Assembly: GCF_004135975.1 (NCBI RefSeq)
Contig: NZ_CP026538.1
Coordinates: forward strand, 4,304,501 to 4,368,500
Direction of reading: 5' to 3'
Length of the DNA: 64,000 nucleotides
Source of the DNA: Solidesulfovibrio carbinolicus
GTDB lineage: Bacteria; Desulfobacterota; Desulfovibrionia; Desulfovibrionales; Desulfovibrionaceae
Shown here: piece after piece, positions 44,802 to 51,629 of the stretch
Position numbering within the stretch: the stretch's first letter is position 1
Layout of the letters: every line of letters begins with the position of its first letter
Made by a program: the position numbers and the translations under genes
Notes under the pieces: model-generated
Told to the model about the DNA's origin: nothing
Database searches by the model: none
What the model saw: the letters and a program-made list of their open reading frames with translations, nothing else

Positions 44802-44831
44802 GGTGTACGGCCAGCCCGGACAGCCTGTCAA
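44802..44831 (-). promoter_or_regulatory. Sigma-70 promoter of cytochrome c3
   Basis: On the minus strand TTGACA (44826-44831) and TACACC (44802-44807) are 18 bases apart, 40 bases before the start codon. Confidence 0.6.
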
Positions 44832-44881
44832 GGCATACGCCCCGGAAAAGACGGAAGATTTACCCTCCCGACGGTCGGAAA

Positions 44882-45625
44882 TCAGCCCTCCAGGGCGTAC
44901 TTGCCGGCATAGCCGCGCGGGGTGAGGAAACGGCCGGCGGCCAGACGGCTGGAGCTGTTGCCGACCACCACCAGGGTGAGCATGTCGGCCCAGTCGGGAT
45001 CGGCCTGGGCCAGGCTGGTGAGCCGGATCTCCTGGGCCGGGCGGAAGGCGTTTTTCACCATGCCCACCGGCGTTTGCGGGTCGCGATGCCGGGCGGCCCG
45101 GGCCAGGGCCTCGGCCAGATGGCCCGATCGCTTGCGGGAGCGGGGATTATAGATGGCGACCACGAAATCGGCGGCAAAGGCCGCCTCCAGGCGCGCTTCG
45201 ATGACCGGCAGGGGGGTGAGCAGGTCGGAGAGCGAAATGACCGCGAAATCGTGGGTCAGCGGCGCGCCGAGCAAGGCCGCCGCCGCGCACACGGCCGGGA
45301 TGCCCGGGACCACGGAAAATTCCAGGGCCTGGGGCAGCCCCATGGCGTCGAGCATTTCCAGGGCCAGCCCGGCCATGCCGTAGACCCCGGCGTCGCCGCT
45401 GGACACGAGCACCACCCGCCGGCCGGCGGCGGCCGCCTCCAAGGCGGCCCGGCAGCGGGCCACCTCGCCGGTCATGCCCGTGGCCACCACGTCCTTGCCG
45501 GCCAGCAAGGCCGGAGACACGAGATCGACATAGGGGCCGTAGCCGACGATGCAATGCGCCTCGGCCAGGGCCGCCTCGGCCATGGGGGCCAAAAGCGCGG
45601 CGTCGCCCGGGCCAAGCCCGACCAC
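44882..45625 (-). CDS. cobJ: Precorrin-3B / cobalt-factor III C17-methyltransferase
   Basis: A 247-residue SAM-dependent methyltransferase of the precorrin methylase family (CbiH/CobJ). It has VGLGPGDAALLAP at the very start and VSSGDAGVYGMAGLALEML, the CobJ-specific GDAGVYGM loop. Later blocks are AVISLSDLLTPLPVIEARL and YNPRSRKRSGHLAEAL. It contracts and methylates ring C17. Homology starts just at GTG 45625, so this start is preferred. The frame runs back to 45727 but that part overlaps cbiG without similarity. It follows cbiG with only a two-base gap. CbiG acts next to it in the anaerobic cobalamin pathway. Confidence 0.9.
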   Translation of the reverse strand: MVGLGPGDAALLAPMAEAALAEAHCIVGYGPYVDLVSPALLAGKDVVATGMTGEVARCRAALEAAAAGRRVVLVSSGDAGVYGMAGLALEMLDAMGLPQALEFSVVPGIPAVCAAAALLGAPLTHDFAVISLSDLLTPLPVIEARLEAAFAADFVVAIYNPRSRKRSGHLAEALARAARHRDPQTPVGMVKNAFRPAQEIRLTSLAQADPDWADMLTLVVVGNSSSRLAAGRFLTPRGYAGKYALEG

Positions 45626-45627
45626 GG

Positions 45628-46668
45628 TCAGCGCGCCAGGGCCAGGGCCAGCGTCGCCACGGCGTTTTTGGTCTTCGGGGCCACGAGCCTGCCCCGGTTT
45701 GCCGCCACAATCGCCGCCGCTTCGCATACGCTTTCCACTCCCATATGTTTGGCCGCCATCGCCGAGGGATGGGGCACGCTTATGCCGGACAGTGCGTCGG
45801 CGGGAAAAAATACGGTTGCCGCCCCAAGCCGCCGGGCCGCTTCGAGCAACCCCGGCTCGTGGCCCTTGGCCTCGATGCTGGCCACGAGCCCAATGCTGGC
45901 CGGGGCCAGCCGATACTGGCGGCAGGCGGCGTCAACGAGCTCCAGGATAGCCTCGGCGCTCGCCCCCTTGCGGCAGCCGATGCCGGCGACCAGGACGCGC
46001 GGGCGCAGATAGAGCCGCGTGGGCGTTTCCGGCCCGGCCCGCCAGTCCACCAACGCCAGGGGTTCGTCCGGCCCGACCTCGGCCGGATCGGCCACCCAGA
46101 CGAAATGCCGTGCGGCGGCTTCGGGCGGGGCGAACGCGCCCAGGGGATCGAACACGGCCACCAGCTCCCCGGCGGCCAGGGCGGCGTTTATGCGGCGCGT
46201 GGCGACGGGGTTGTCCAGGGACAGGCCGGCGTCCCGGGCGAGCAGTTCGATGGCCGGCGCGCCGGCCGCGTCGGTGGCGGTAGTGACCACGGCCACGGCC
46301 CCGGTCAGGCCGGCCAGACGCCGGGCCAGGTCGTTGGCCCCGCCCAGATGGCCGGACAGCAGGCTTACGGCAAAGGTCGCGGTGTCGTCCAGGCAGACCA
46401 CGGCCGGATCGGCGGCCTTGCCGCGAAGATGCGGCGCGACGGCCCGCACGGCGATGCCGCAGGCGCACAGGAAAACATGGGCGCGGCGCTGGTGGAAGGT
46501 TTCGGCCACCAGCGCCGACAGGGATTCAAAGGGCACGGCCCCGTCGCCGGCCAGCCGGGCCGGGGCGAAAAGCGTTGCCGGCAGCTCCCGGGCCAGGGCG
46601 CGGCCCAGGGCCAGCCCCTTGGCCGTGACGGCATAGACGGCGACGTCGCCGGGCGTGGGTGCGTTCAT
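45628..46668 (-). CDS. cbiG: Cobalt-precorrin-5A hydrolase CbiG
   Basis: A 346-residue protein with both CbiG parts. The N-terminal half carries VFLCACGIAVRAVAPHL and VSLLSGHLGGANDLARRLA. The C-terminal CobE/GbiG-like half begins VLVAGIGCRKGASAEAILEL. CbiG opens the delta-lactone ring of cobalt-precorrin-5A, a step specific to the anaerobic route. Along with cobJ two bases downstream, it places corrin ring synthesis here. Other ring genes are not in this window. It diverges from the small gene at 46.8 kb across a 97-base spacer. Confidence 0.93.
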   Translation of the reverse strand: MNAPTPGDVAVYAVTAKGLALGRALARELPATLFAPARLAGDGAVPFESLSALVAETFHQRRAHVFLCACGIAVRAVAPHLRGKAADPAVVCLDDTATFAVSLLSGHLGGANDLARRLAGLTGAVAVVTTATDAAGAPAIELLARDAGLSLDNPVATRRINAALAAGELVAVFDPLGAFAPPEAAARHFVWVADPAEVGPDEPLALVDWRAGPETPTRLYLRPRVLVAGIGCRKGASAEAILELVDAACRQYRLAPASIGLVASIEAKGHEPGLLEAARRLGAATVFFPADALSGISVPHPSAMAAKHMGVESVCEAAAIVAANRGRLVAPKTKNAVATLALALAR

Positions 46669-46765
46669 GGAAAAAGCATAGGCTATTTCGCCCCGGGACT
46701 AAAGACGGCCCGGGGCGTGGCCGATAAGAGCAGCGAACGGGACAAGTCCCGGACAGGAGAGAGCC

Positions 46766-47203
46766 ATGATCGATGCGGTGGACAGCGGCGGATACGGGAC
46801 GCTCGGGCTGTACGCGGCCCAGGCTCCCGCCGTGCCTGATCCGACGCCGCCGCCGCGAGTGACCAGTCCAGATGCCGAACCCGTCCGCGCCTCCCAGGCG
46901 GCCCCGCCGATCCAGGGCCAGGGAAGCGGGCCGTTGCCCGGGGCGCAGTCCGGCGCGGACGGTTCGGCCACTTCTGGCCGTGATTTTGGCGACAGCGGCT
47001 TTGCCCAATCCCGCCAGACGGCGGTCCTGGCTTCGCTGGCCGGCGCGGCATCGACGGCCTCGGCGAACGGGACGGGAACCGCCGACGGGGTTTCGACCGG
47101 CAACGCCGCCGCAAGCGCCCGAACGCTTCGGGCCTATGACCGGGCCGGCGCGTCCACCAGCGCCACGGTAGCCTCCGGGGCCATGTTCACGGCCCGGGCC
47201 TGA
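46766..47203 (+). CDS. Small low-complexity hypothetical protein
   Basis: A 145-residue protein, supported mainly by its start: ATG 46766 with AGGAGAG upstream and a frame open to 47203. The sequence is Ala/Gly/Ser/Thr/Pro-rich and probably disordered, with no signal peptide, Cys or recognised motif. The N-terminus (MIDAVDSGGYGTLGLYAAQ) and C-terminal SARTLRAYDRAG look more structured than the middle. It might be a spurious frame in GC-rich DNA; I judge it slightly more likely real. Confidence 0.4.
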   Translation: MIDAVDSGGYGTLGLYAAQAPAVPDPTPPPRVTSPDAEPVRASQAAPPIQGQGSGPLPGAQSGADGSATSGRDFGDSGFAQSRQTAVLASLAGAASTASANGTGTADGVSTGNAAASARTLRAYDRAGASTSATVASGAMFTARA

Positions 47204-47234
47204 GACCTCGACATCACTTTCCCGCGAACAACAA

Positions 47235-47639
47235 CTACCGCACCGGATAGCTGCCCGTGCAGACGTCGCCTTCGGGGATGCCGTCGCGCCAGGGCTTTAA
47301 TTGCTCCGTGCGTTGCTGCGTCAGGGCGGCCAGGCCGTTGCACCAACACAGGTCAAAGGCCGAGCCATACTCCCACTTGTCCCTGGCCGGGTAGCGGGCG
47401 GCCATTTCGGCGTCGCGGAAGGCCACCCAGGCCCGCTGGGCGACCTTGAGCTTGTCGATGAAATTCTTGTCGTCGGCGTTTTTCTTGAGGATGGCCGCGT
47501 AGACGGCGTTGAGTTCGGCGTCGGCCTTTTTGAGGGCCGCGCAAGCGGCGGCGTTGTAGGCCGCCTGGGACTGGGCCAGGGCCGCCGTGGCCGGGACGGC
47601 CAGCACCAGCGCCAACGCCAAGACACACCGTGCGAACAT
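47235..47639 (-). CDS. Secreted LprI-like (DUF1311) lysozyme-inhibitor-type protein
   Basis: A 134-residue protein starting at 47639 with GGGAGGGG upstream. The signal peptide ends near ATAALAQ. The body matches the LprI/DUF1311 pattern: AACAALKKADAELNAVYAAILKK, then KLKVAQRAWVAFRDAEMAARYP and a paired-Cys C-terminal part (LCWCNGL, DVCTGSYP). Homologues are periplasmic and some inhibit host lysozyme; in a free-living anaerobe the role is unknown. It reads in the same direction as the kinase upstream and is separated from it by repeat copy E. Confidence 0.75.
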   Translation of the reverse strand: MFARCVLALALVLAVPATAALAQSQAAYNAAACAALKKADAELNAVYAAILKKNADDKNFIDKLKVAQRAWVAFRDAEMAARYPARDKWEYGSAFDLCWCNGLAALTQQRTEQLKPWRDGIPEGDVCTGSYPVR

Positions 47640-47700
47640 GGACCCCTCCCGGCCGCGCCACGCGGCAATCATACTCCGCAGCCCCAGCCAAAACCTTCTC

Positions 47701-47757
47701 CCCCCTGACAGGGAGGGGCCGGGAGGGGGTTACCCCCTCCCGGCCGCCGGAGGCATC
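47701..47757 (-). repeat. Dispersed palindromic repeat, copy E
   Basis: On the minus strand the head GATGCCTCCGGCGGCC (47757-47742) is followed by a palindrome of 12-base arms (47719-47743) and a C/G-rich tail. It overlaps the last codons of the histidine kinase gene, providing its final residues MPPAAGRG and stop codon. Confidence 0.82.
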
Positions 47758-49235
47758 TTCGTCATCGTCTTCGTATTCGTTTGCGCATGTGCCGCCGTAC
47801 GCGGCTTGGGAAACGACACCGTGACGGTGGTGCCTTTCTGTTCGGAGGTGGCCATGGCGATCTTGGCCCCGTGGGTTTCGGCGATGAGCTTGGCTCCGTA
47901 GGCCCCAAGTCCGGTGCCGTCTTTTTTGCCGGCGGTGGCGAACTTGGTGAAAAACCGCTGGCGCACGGCGGCCGGCACGGCGCCGGCGTTGTACACGGCC
48001 ACGTCCAGGGTCTTGCCTTCGGCCAGGGTCACGACCACGCGCTGGCCGGGCGGCGAGGCTTCCAGGGCGTTTTTGATCAGGTTGGAGAGCATGGTGTAGA
48101 GGAGCATTTCCTCGCCGCGCACGGCAAAGGCGTCGCCGTCCTGGCGGGGGCGGCCCCGCACGAGGACATCCAGGGCCAGGTCGCTGGCCTCGATGACCCC
48201 GCGCAGTTCGCCGGAAATGTTGTCGAGGATGGGCAGGATATCGACCATCTGGGGGGAGAGTTCGTAGACGCCGCGCTCCATGCGGTAGAGATCCAGGGAC
48301 TGGTTGATCATGTTGAGCATGCGGTAGCCGGCGTGCTGCATGAGGCTTAACATGTCGTTTTGGCGCTCGGTCAGGTTGCCGTCGCGGCGAAGGAGCTGGG
48401 GCAGGGTCAGGACGGCGGTCAGCGGCGACTTGAGGTCGTGGCGGGTCATGCGCTCCACGTCCTCGCGCAGGCGCTCGGCCTTTTTGCGGTCCGTGACGTC
48501 GACGATGGTGTAGCCCAGGATGTCGGCGAAGTGGGTGGCGAACTCCGAGCCCTTCTCGCTGGTGTAGCGGGTGGGGTTGGAGTCGAAAAAGCTCAAGACG
48601 CCGACGAGCTTTTGGGGGCTGAACTTGTCGCGCAGGGGATAGATGAAGCACGAGCCCAAAAGCAGCACCTTGCGTTCGGCGCAAAAGCCCTGGCCGAAAA
48701 AGAATTCCGGATCGGGCACGGCCCGGATGGTGCCCATAAACGGCCCTGGCCCGACGCCCTTGGGCATGAGTTCGGCCAGCTTGGCTTTAAGCGCCCCGGC
48801 CTCGGCCAGACGCGCCCCGGGCGGTTCGAAGGGGGCGTATTCCCCGGCGTCGAGCAGCAGGCTCACGGCCCGCAGGCCAAAGAGATCCTTGATGCGCTCC
48901 AGCACGGCCGGCAGATCCTCGTGGCCGCGCATGAGCTCCACCACCCGGATGGCCTTGCGGAACTTCTCAAAGGCCGTGAAACTGCCCTCGAAGCGGTCCA
49001 CCACGGTCTTGAGCTTGGCCTGCAAATCCACGCACTGCTTGCGGTTGCGTTCGTTTTCCTTGCGGCTGTCGAGAATCTCGGCCTGGGCCAGGGCCACGGC
49101 GTTGGCCCGCATCTTGATGGCGCGGCGCAGCTCGGACAGGGATTTTTTAAACCGGTAGCCGTTGCGGTCGGCAAAAGCCTCCTCCAGGGCGAGGAGGCGT
49201 TCCTGGATGTCGGGAAAATCGTGGGTATCGGCCAT
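47730..49235 (-). CDS. Soluble histidine kinase with coiled-coil and GAF-like sensor domain
   Basis: A 501-residue cytoplasmic kinase without membrane helices. Residues 1-85 are predicted coiled coil. About 90-250 form a GAF/DUF484-like sensor (FEKFRKAIRVVELMRGHEDLP; LLLGSCFIYPLRD). HisKA has the phosphoacceptor His in VERMTRHDLKSPLTAVLT and the ATPase has LSNLIKNALEASPPGQ and GTGLGAYGAKLI. A classic G1 DxGxG is replaced by VYNAGAVPAAVRQ, so the nucleotide site is somewhat degenerate. The last residues (MPPAAGRG) come from repeat copy E. Start 49235 is chosen over one 14 codons upstream; the ribosome site is weak either way. Confidence 0.82.
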   Translation of the reverse strand: MADTHDFPDIQERLLALEEAFADRNGYRFKKSLSELRRAIKMRANAVALAQAEILDSRKENERNRKQCVDLQAKLKTVVDRFEGSFTAFEKFRKAIRVVELMRGHEDLPAVLERIKDLFGLRAVSLLLDAGEYAPFEPPGARLAEAGALKAKLAELMPKGVGPGPFMGTIRAVPDPEFFFGQGFCAERKVLLLGSCFIYPLRDKFSPQKLVGVLSFFDSNPTRYTSEKGSEFATHFADILGYTIVDVTDRKKAERLREDVERMTRHDLKSPLTAVLTLPQLLRRDGNLTERQNDMLSLMQHAGYRMLNMINQSLDLYRMERGVYELSPQMVDILPILDNISGELRGVIEASDLALDVLVRGRPRQDGDAFAVRGEEMLLYTMLSNLIKNALEASPPGQRVVVTLAEGKTLDVAVYNAGAVPAAVRQRFFTKFATAGKKDGTGLGAYGAKLIAETHGAKIAMATSEQKGTTVTVSFPKPRTAAHAQTNTKTMTKMPPAAGRG

Positions 49236-49576
49236 GGAAGGATCAGCGCCGGCCGGCACGGGTTGGCGCAAGCACACGACAAGACCTGGCCGCCCGCGCG
49301 GCTATGCGCGCAAACGGCCCGTAGCCGGCCGGACCCTGTCGGGCCGGCCCCCCTGGGACACATGGACGAAATGGCATGAAGGCTCCCTGCGGCAACCGCC
49401 CGACCCCCCGTCCGGCGTTTGCTTTCCCTACCCTACGGCAAGCGCCCGTCGGGCGCAACGCCGGGAGCCGGGCTTTTGACTTTCGCCATCCTCGCGGGTA
49501 CAAGCGCAACGTCGATTCCGCCCCGGCTGCCCGGGGCAGGCCAGACGCGTTCGCCACGCAAGGGGAACCAAACCGC
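49236..49576. other. Divergent intergenic region between histidine kinase and D,D-carboxypeptidase
   Basis: These 341 bases hold no convincing gene. They include a small hairpin (GCGCCCGTCGGGCGC, 49442-49456) and the clear promoter of the carboxypeptidase. A kinase promoter must also lie here but was not recognised. Confidence 0.65.
49476..49504 (+). promoter_or_regulatory. Sigma-70 promoter of the carboxypeptidase gene
   Basis: TTGACT (49476-49481) and TACAAG (49499-49504) are separated by exactly 17 bases, 72 bases before ATG 49577. Confidence 0.7.
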
Positions 49577-50737
49577 ATGCATCACGTACTTCGCGCCAGC
49601 ATTCTGGCCGCCATAGCCCTCCTGGTCCTGGTCGTCGCGCCCCTGGCCGATCCGGCCCAGGCCCTGGCCAAGGAACAGCCCGCCAAATCCCAGGCCAAAC
49701 CGGCCGCCAAGAAATCGGCCAAGGCCGAAACCGCCCCCAAGGCCAAAAAACCGGCCAATGCCGCCAAGGCCGCCGCGCCGTCCAAAGCGCCCCACCCGGC
49801 CAAGGCCGCCCTGGCCGACAGCCCGGCCCCAAAACCCCGCCGGGCCAAAAAAGGCGAGCTCCCGGCCAAGACCGACATCGAAAACGAGGAAGGCGACATC
49901 GGAGCCTGCGCCGTGGGGTCGCCGCTGACCGTCAAGTCCGCCATCCTGTGGAACATGAACACCGGCGAGGTGCTCTACGAGCAGAACCCGGACGTGCAGA
50001 TTCCGCCTGCTTCGCTGACCAAGGTGCTCACGCTCTACATCCTCTTCGACGCCATCCGCCAGGGCCGGCTGCGCCCCTGGGACGTCATCGAGGTTTCCCA
50101 GCGGGCCGCGACCCAGGGCGGCTCCAACATGCGCCTGCGCTCGGGCGAGCAGGTCAAGGTCACGGACCTCATCAAGGGCATTGCCGTGGCCTCGGCCAAC
50201 GACGCCTGCATGGCCATCGCCGACAACCTGGAGAACGGCAACGCCGAGGCCTTCGTGGCGCTCATGAACGACACGGCCAAGCGCCTGGGCATGAGCAACT
50301 CCGTGTTTTTCAATCCCAACGGCCTGCCGGCCGACGGCCAGGTGACCACGGCCCGGGATATGCTCAAACTCGCCGCCGCCTACCTGGAGCAGTTCCCCAA
50401 ATCGCTCACCATCCACTCCATGCAATATTTCACCCACAACAACCGCCAGCGCCACAACGCCAATTCGCTGCTGGGCCGCTACGAAGGCGTGGACGGGCTC
50501 AAGACCGGCTTCGTGTGCGCCTCGGGCTACAACATCGTGGCCACGGCCATGCGCGGCGACACGCGGCTTATCGCCGTGGTGCTCGGGTCGCGCAACCCGC
50601 GCGTGCGCGAGCGCGAGACCGCCAAATTGCTGGATAAGGGCTTCAAGATGGTCCAGGCCAAAAAGGCCGCCGGCCCAACGCCCGTGGCGGCCGCGACGCC
50701 GCCGGCCGCGCCGGCCCAGGCCGTGGGACAGCCCTGA
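49577..50737 (+). CDS. D-alanyl-D-alanine carboxypeptidase (PBP5/DacA family)
   Basis: A 386-residue penicillin-binding protein. A signal peptide (to about residue 30, ending AQALA) is followed by a Lys/Ala/Pro-rich linker of some 70 residues. The peptidase domain has all three active-site motifs: SLTK (Ser146, Lys149), SAN (206-208) and KTG (309-311). It trims the terminal D-Ala of peptidoglycan side chains in the periplasm. There is no clear C-terminal amphipathic anchor; the tail is Ala/Pro-rich. The Lys-rich linker may bind the cell wall. RBS AGGGGAA precedes ATG 49577, chosen because the signal peptide begins there. Confidence 0.92.
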   Translation: MHHVLRASILAAIALLVLVVAPLADPAQALAKEQPAKSQAKPAAKKSAKAETAPKAKKPANAAKAAAPSKAPHPAKAALADSPAPKPRRAKKGELPAKTDIENEEGDIGACAVGSPLTVKSAILWNMNTGEVLYEQNPDVQIPPASLTKVLTLYILFDAIRQGRLRPWDVIEVSQRAATQGGSNMRLRSGEQVKVTDLIKGIAVASANDACMAIADNLENGNAEAFVALMNDTAKRLGMSNSVFFNPNGLPADGQVTTARDMLKLAAAYLEQFPKSLTIHSMQYFTHNNRQRHNANSLLGRYEGVDGLKTGFVCASGYNIVATAMRGDTRLIAVVLGSRNPRVRERETAKLLDKGFKMVQAKKAAGPTPVAAATPPAAPAQAVGQP

Positions 50738-50777
50738 AACGATCACGCCCCTGACCAGGGCAGACCCGTTGCACAGC

Positions 50778-50805
50778 AAGGGAGCGCCGGCCGCTCCCTT
50801 TTTTT
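50778..50805 (+). terminator. Intrinsic terminator after the carboxypeptidase gene
   Basis: A nine-base stem (50778-50786 with 50792-50800) and a five-base loop end in a run of seven T (50799-50805). Confidence 0.88.
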
Positions 50806-50817
50806 CACCCCAGAGAG

Positions 50818-50852
50818 CGCCGGGGCCTGAGGCCTCCAGCCGCCGGAGCATC
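50818..50852 (-). repeat. Dispersed palindromic repeat, copy F (short, divergent)
   Basis: On the minus strand GATGCTCCGGCGGC (one C shorter than other heads) is followed by a palindrome around GGCCTCAGGCC (50824-50834). It begins 26 bases after the stop of the 198-residue gene, in the same orientation. Confidence 0.7.
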
Positions 50853-50878
50853 TTCCGCCTTCCGCTCCCGCCTCACGA

Positions 50879-51475
50879 CTACCCCCGCTTATCCCGTAGA
50901 TCGTCGAACTGGCGGCGGACGGTTTCCAGGCGGCGGCGATAGCTTTCGGCGTCGCCGTATTCCAGGAACCGGTGGTAGCGCGAGTGGGTGGCCTTGGGGG
51001 TGCGGGCGTGGCGCACCGGGCACCAGTATTGTTCGGTGCGGGCGGCCACTTCGCGCACGAAGCCGAGCAGGCCGTTGAAGTAGCCGCAGTAAACGCAATT
51101 GAGCTTTTCGATCCAGTTGAGATAGGACAGGGCGTAGCGGTCGATGACAATGTAGTCGCCGCGCCGCACGCGGGGGATGCCGTAGATGGGGAAGCACACG
51201 AGCTGGTAGAGGGAGACGGTGAAGTCCATGAGCAGGGCCGGGATGACCGCGCCCCAGATGACCGGGATGGTAAGGATCATGAGGAAGCCGGACTCGTAGA
51301 CGTAGGCCGACCATTTCTTGGCCAGCAGCTTGTGCTGGCGGATGATCTCGCGGGTGAAATGGACTTTCTTGCGTTCGATGGTGTAGCGCGTCTGAGCCCC
51401 AACCTGTTCGAACTCTTCGGCGAGTTCCTTTTCCAGGGCCTCCATGCGGGCGATGATGTCCTCGATCTTGCTCAA
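50879..51475 (-). CDS. Conserved hypothetical membrane protein with Cys motifs
   Basis: A 198-residue protein. Residues 1-45 form a charged helix, likely coiled coil. Two hydrophobic helices span about residues 60-100 (GFLMILTIPVIWGAVIPALL and the following Leu/Val segment). The C-terminal half is soluble with LNCVYCGYFNG and QYWCPVRHARTP, where Cys residues could bind a metal. Similar short membrane proteins occur in many proteobacteria without known function. It is downstream of nrdJ in the same direction, beyond a strong hairpin. Confidence 0.6.
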   Translation of the reverse strand: MSKIEDIIARMEALEKELAEEFEQVGAQTRYTIERKKVHFTREIIRQHKLLAKKWSAYVYESGFLMILTIPVIWGAVIPALLMDFTVSLYQLVCFPIYGIPRVRRGDYIVIDRYALSYLNWIEKLNCVYCGYFNGLLGFVREVAARTEQYWCPVRHARTPKATHSRYHRFLEYGDAESYRRRLETVRRQFDDLRDKRG

Positions 51476-51513
51476 GGGGACCTCGTGAGGGGGTTGGCGA
51501 CAGGATAAACGAT

Positions 51514-51552
51514 CCCGCGCGCCGCCAGGGCATGCCCCTGGCGGCGCGCGGG
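51514..51552 (-). terminator. Perfect 17-bp hairpin between nrdJ and the downstream membrane protein
   Basis: Arms 51514-51530 and 51536-51552 are fully complementary around the loop CATGC. On the minus strand it is followed by ATCGTTTATCC, a weak T-tract. It lies 78 bases after the nrdJ stop and is likely its terminator. Confidence 0.65.
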
Positions 51553-51629
51553 TCGGGTTATGCCGATTTCACGCCGAAAGCGCAGCTACGTTGCGATCTA
51601 GCCTGCTGTTATGTTTTCAATGTGGAGGA

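Noticed and set aside
45626..45727. Earlier start for cobJ
   Set aside because: The extra 34 residues overlap cbiG and have no similarity to the family; the conserved LTVVGLGPG start coincides with GTG 45625.
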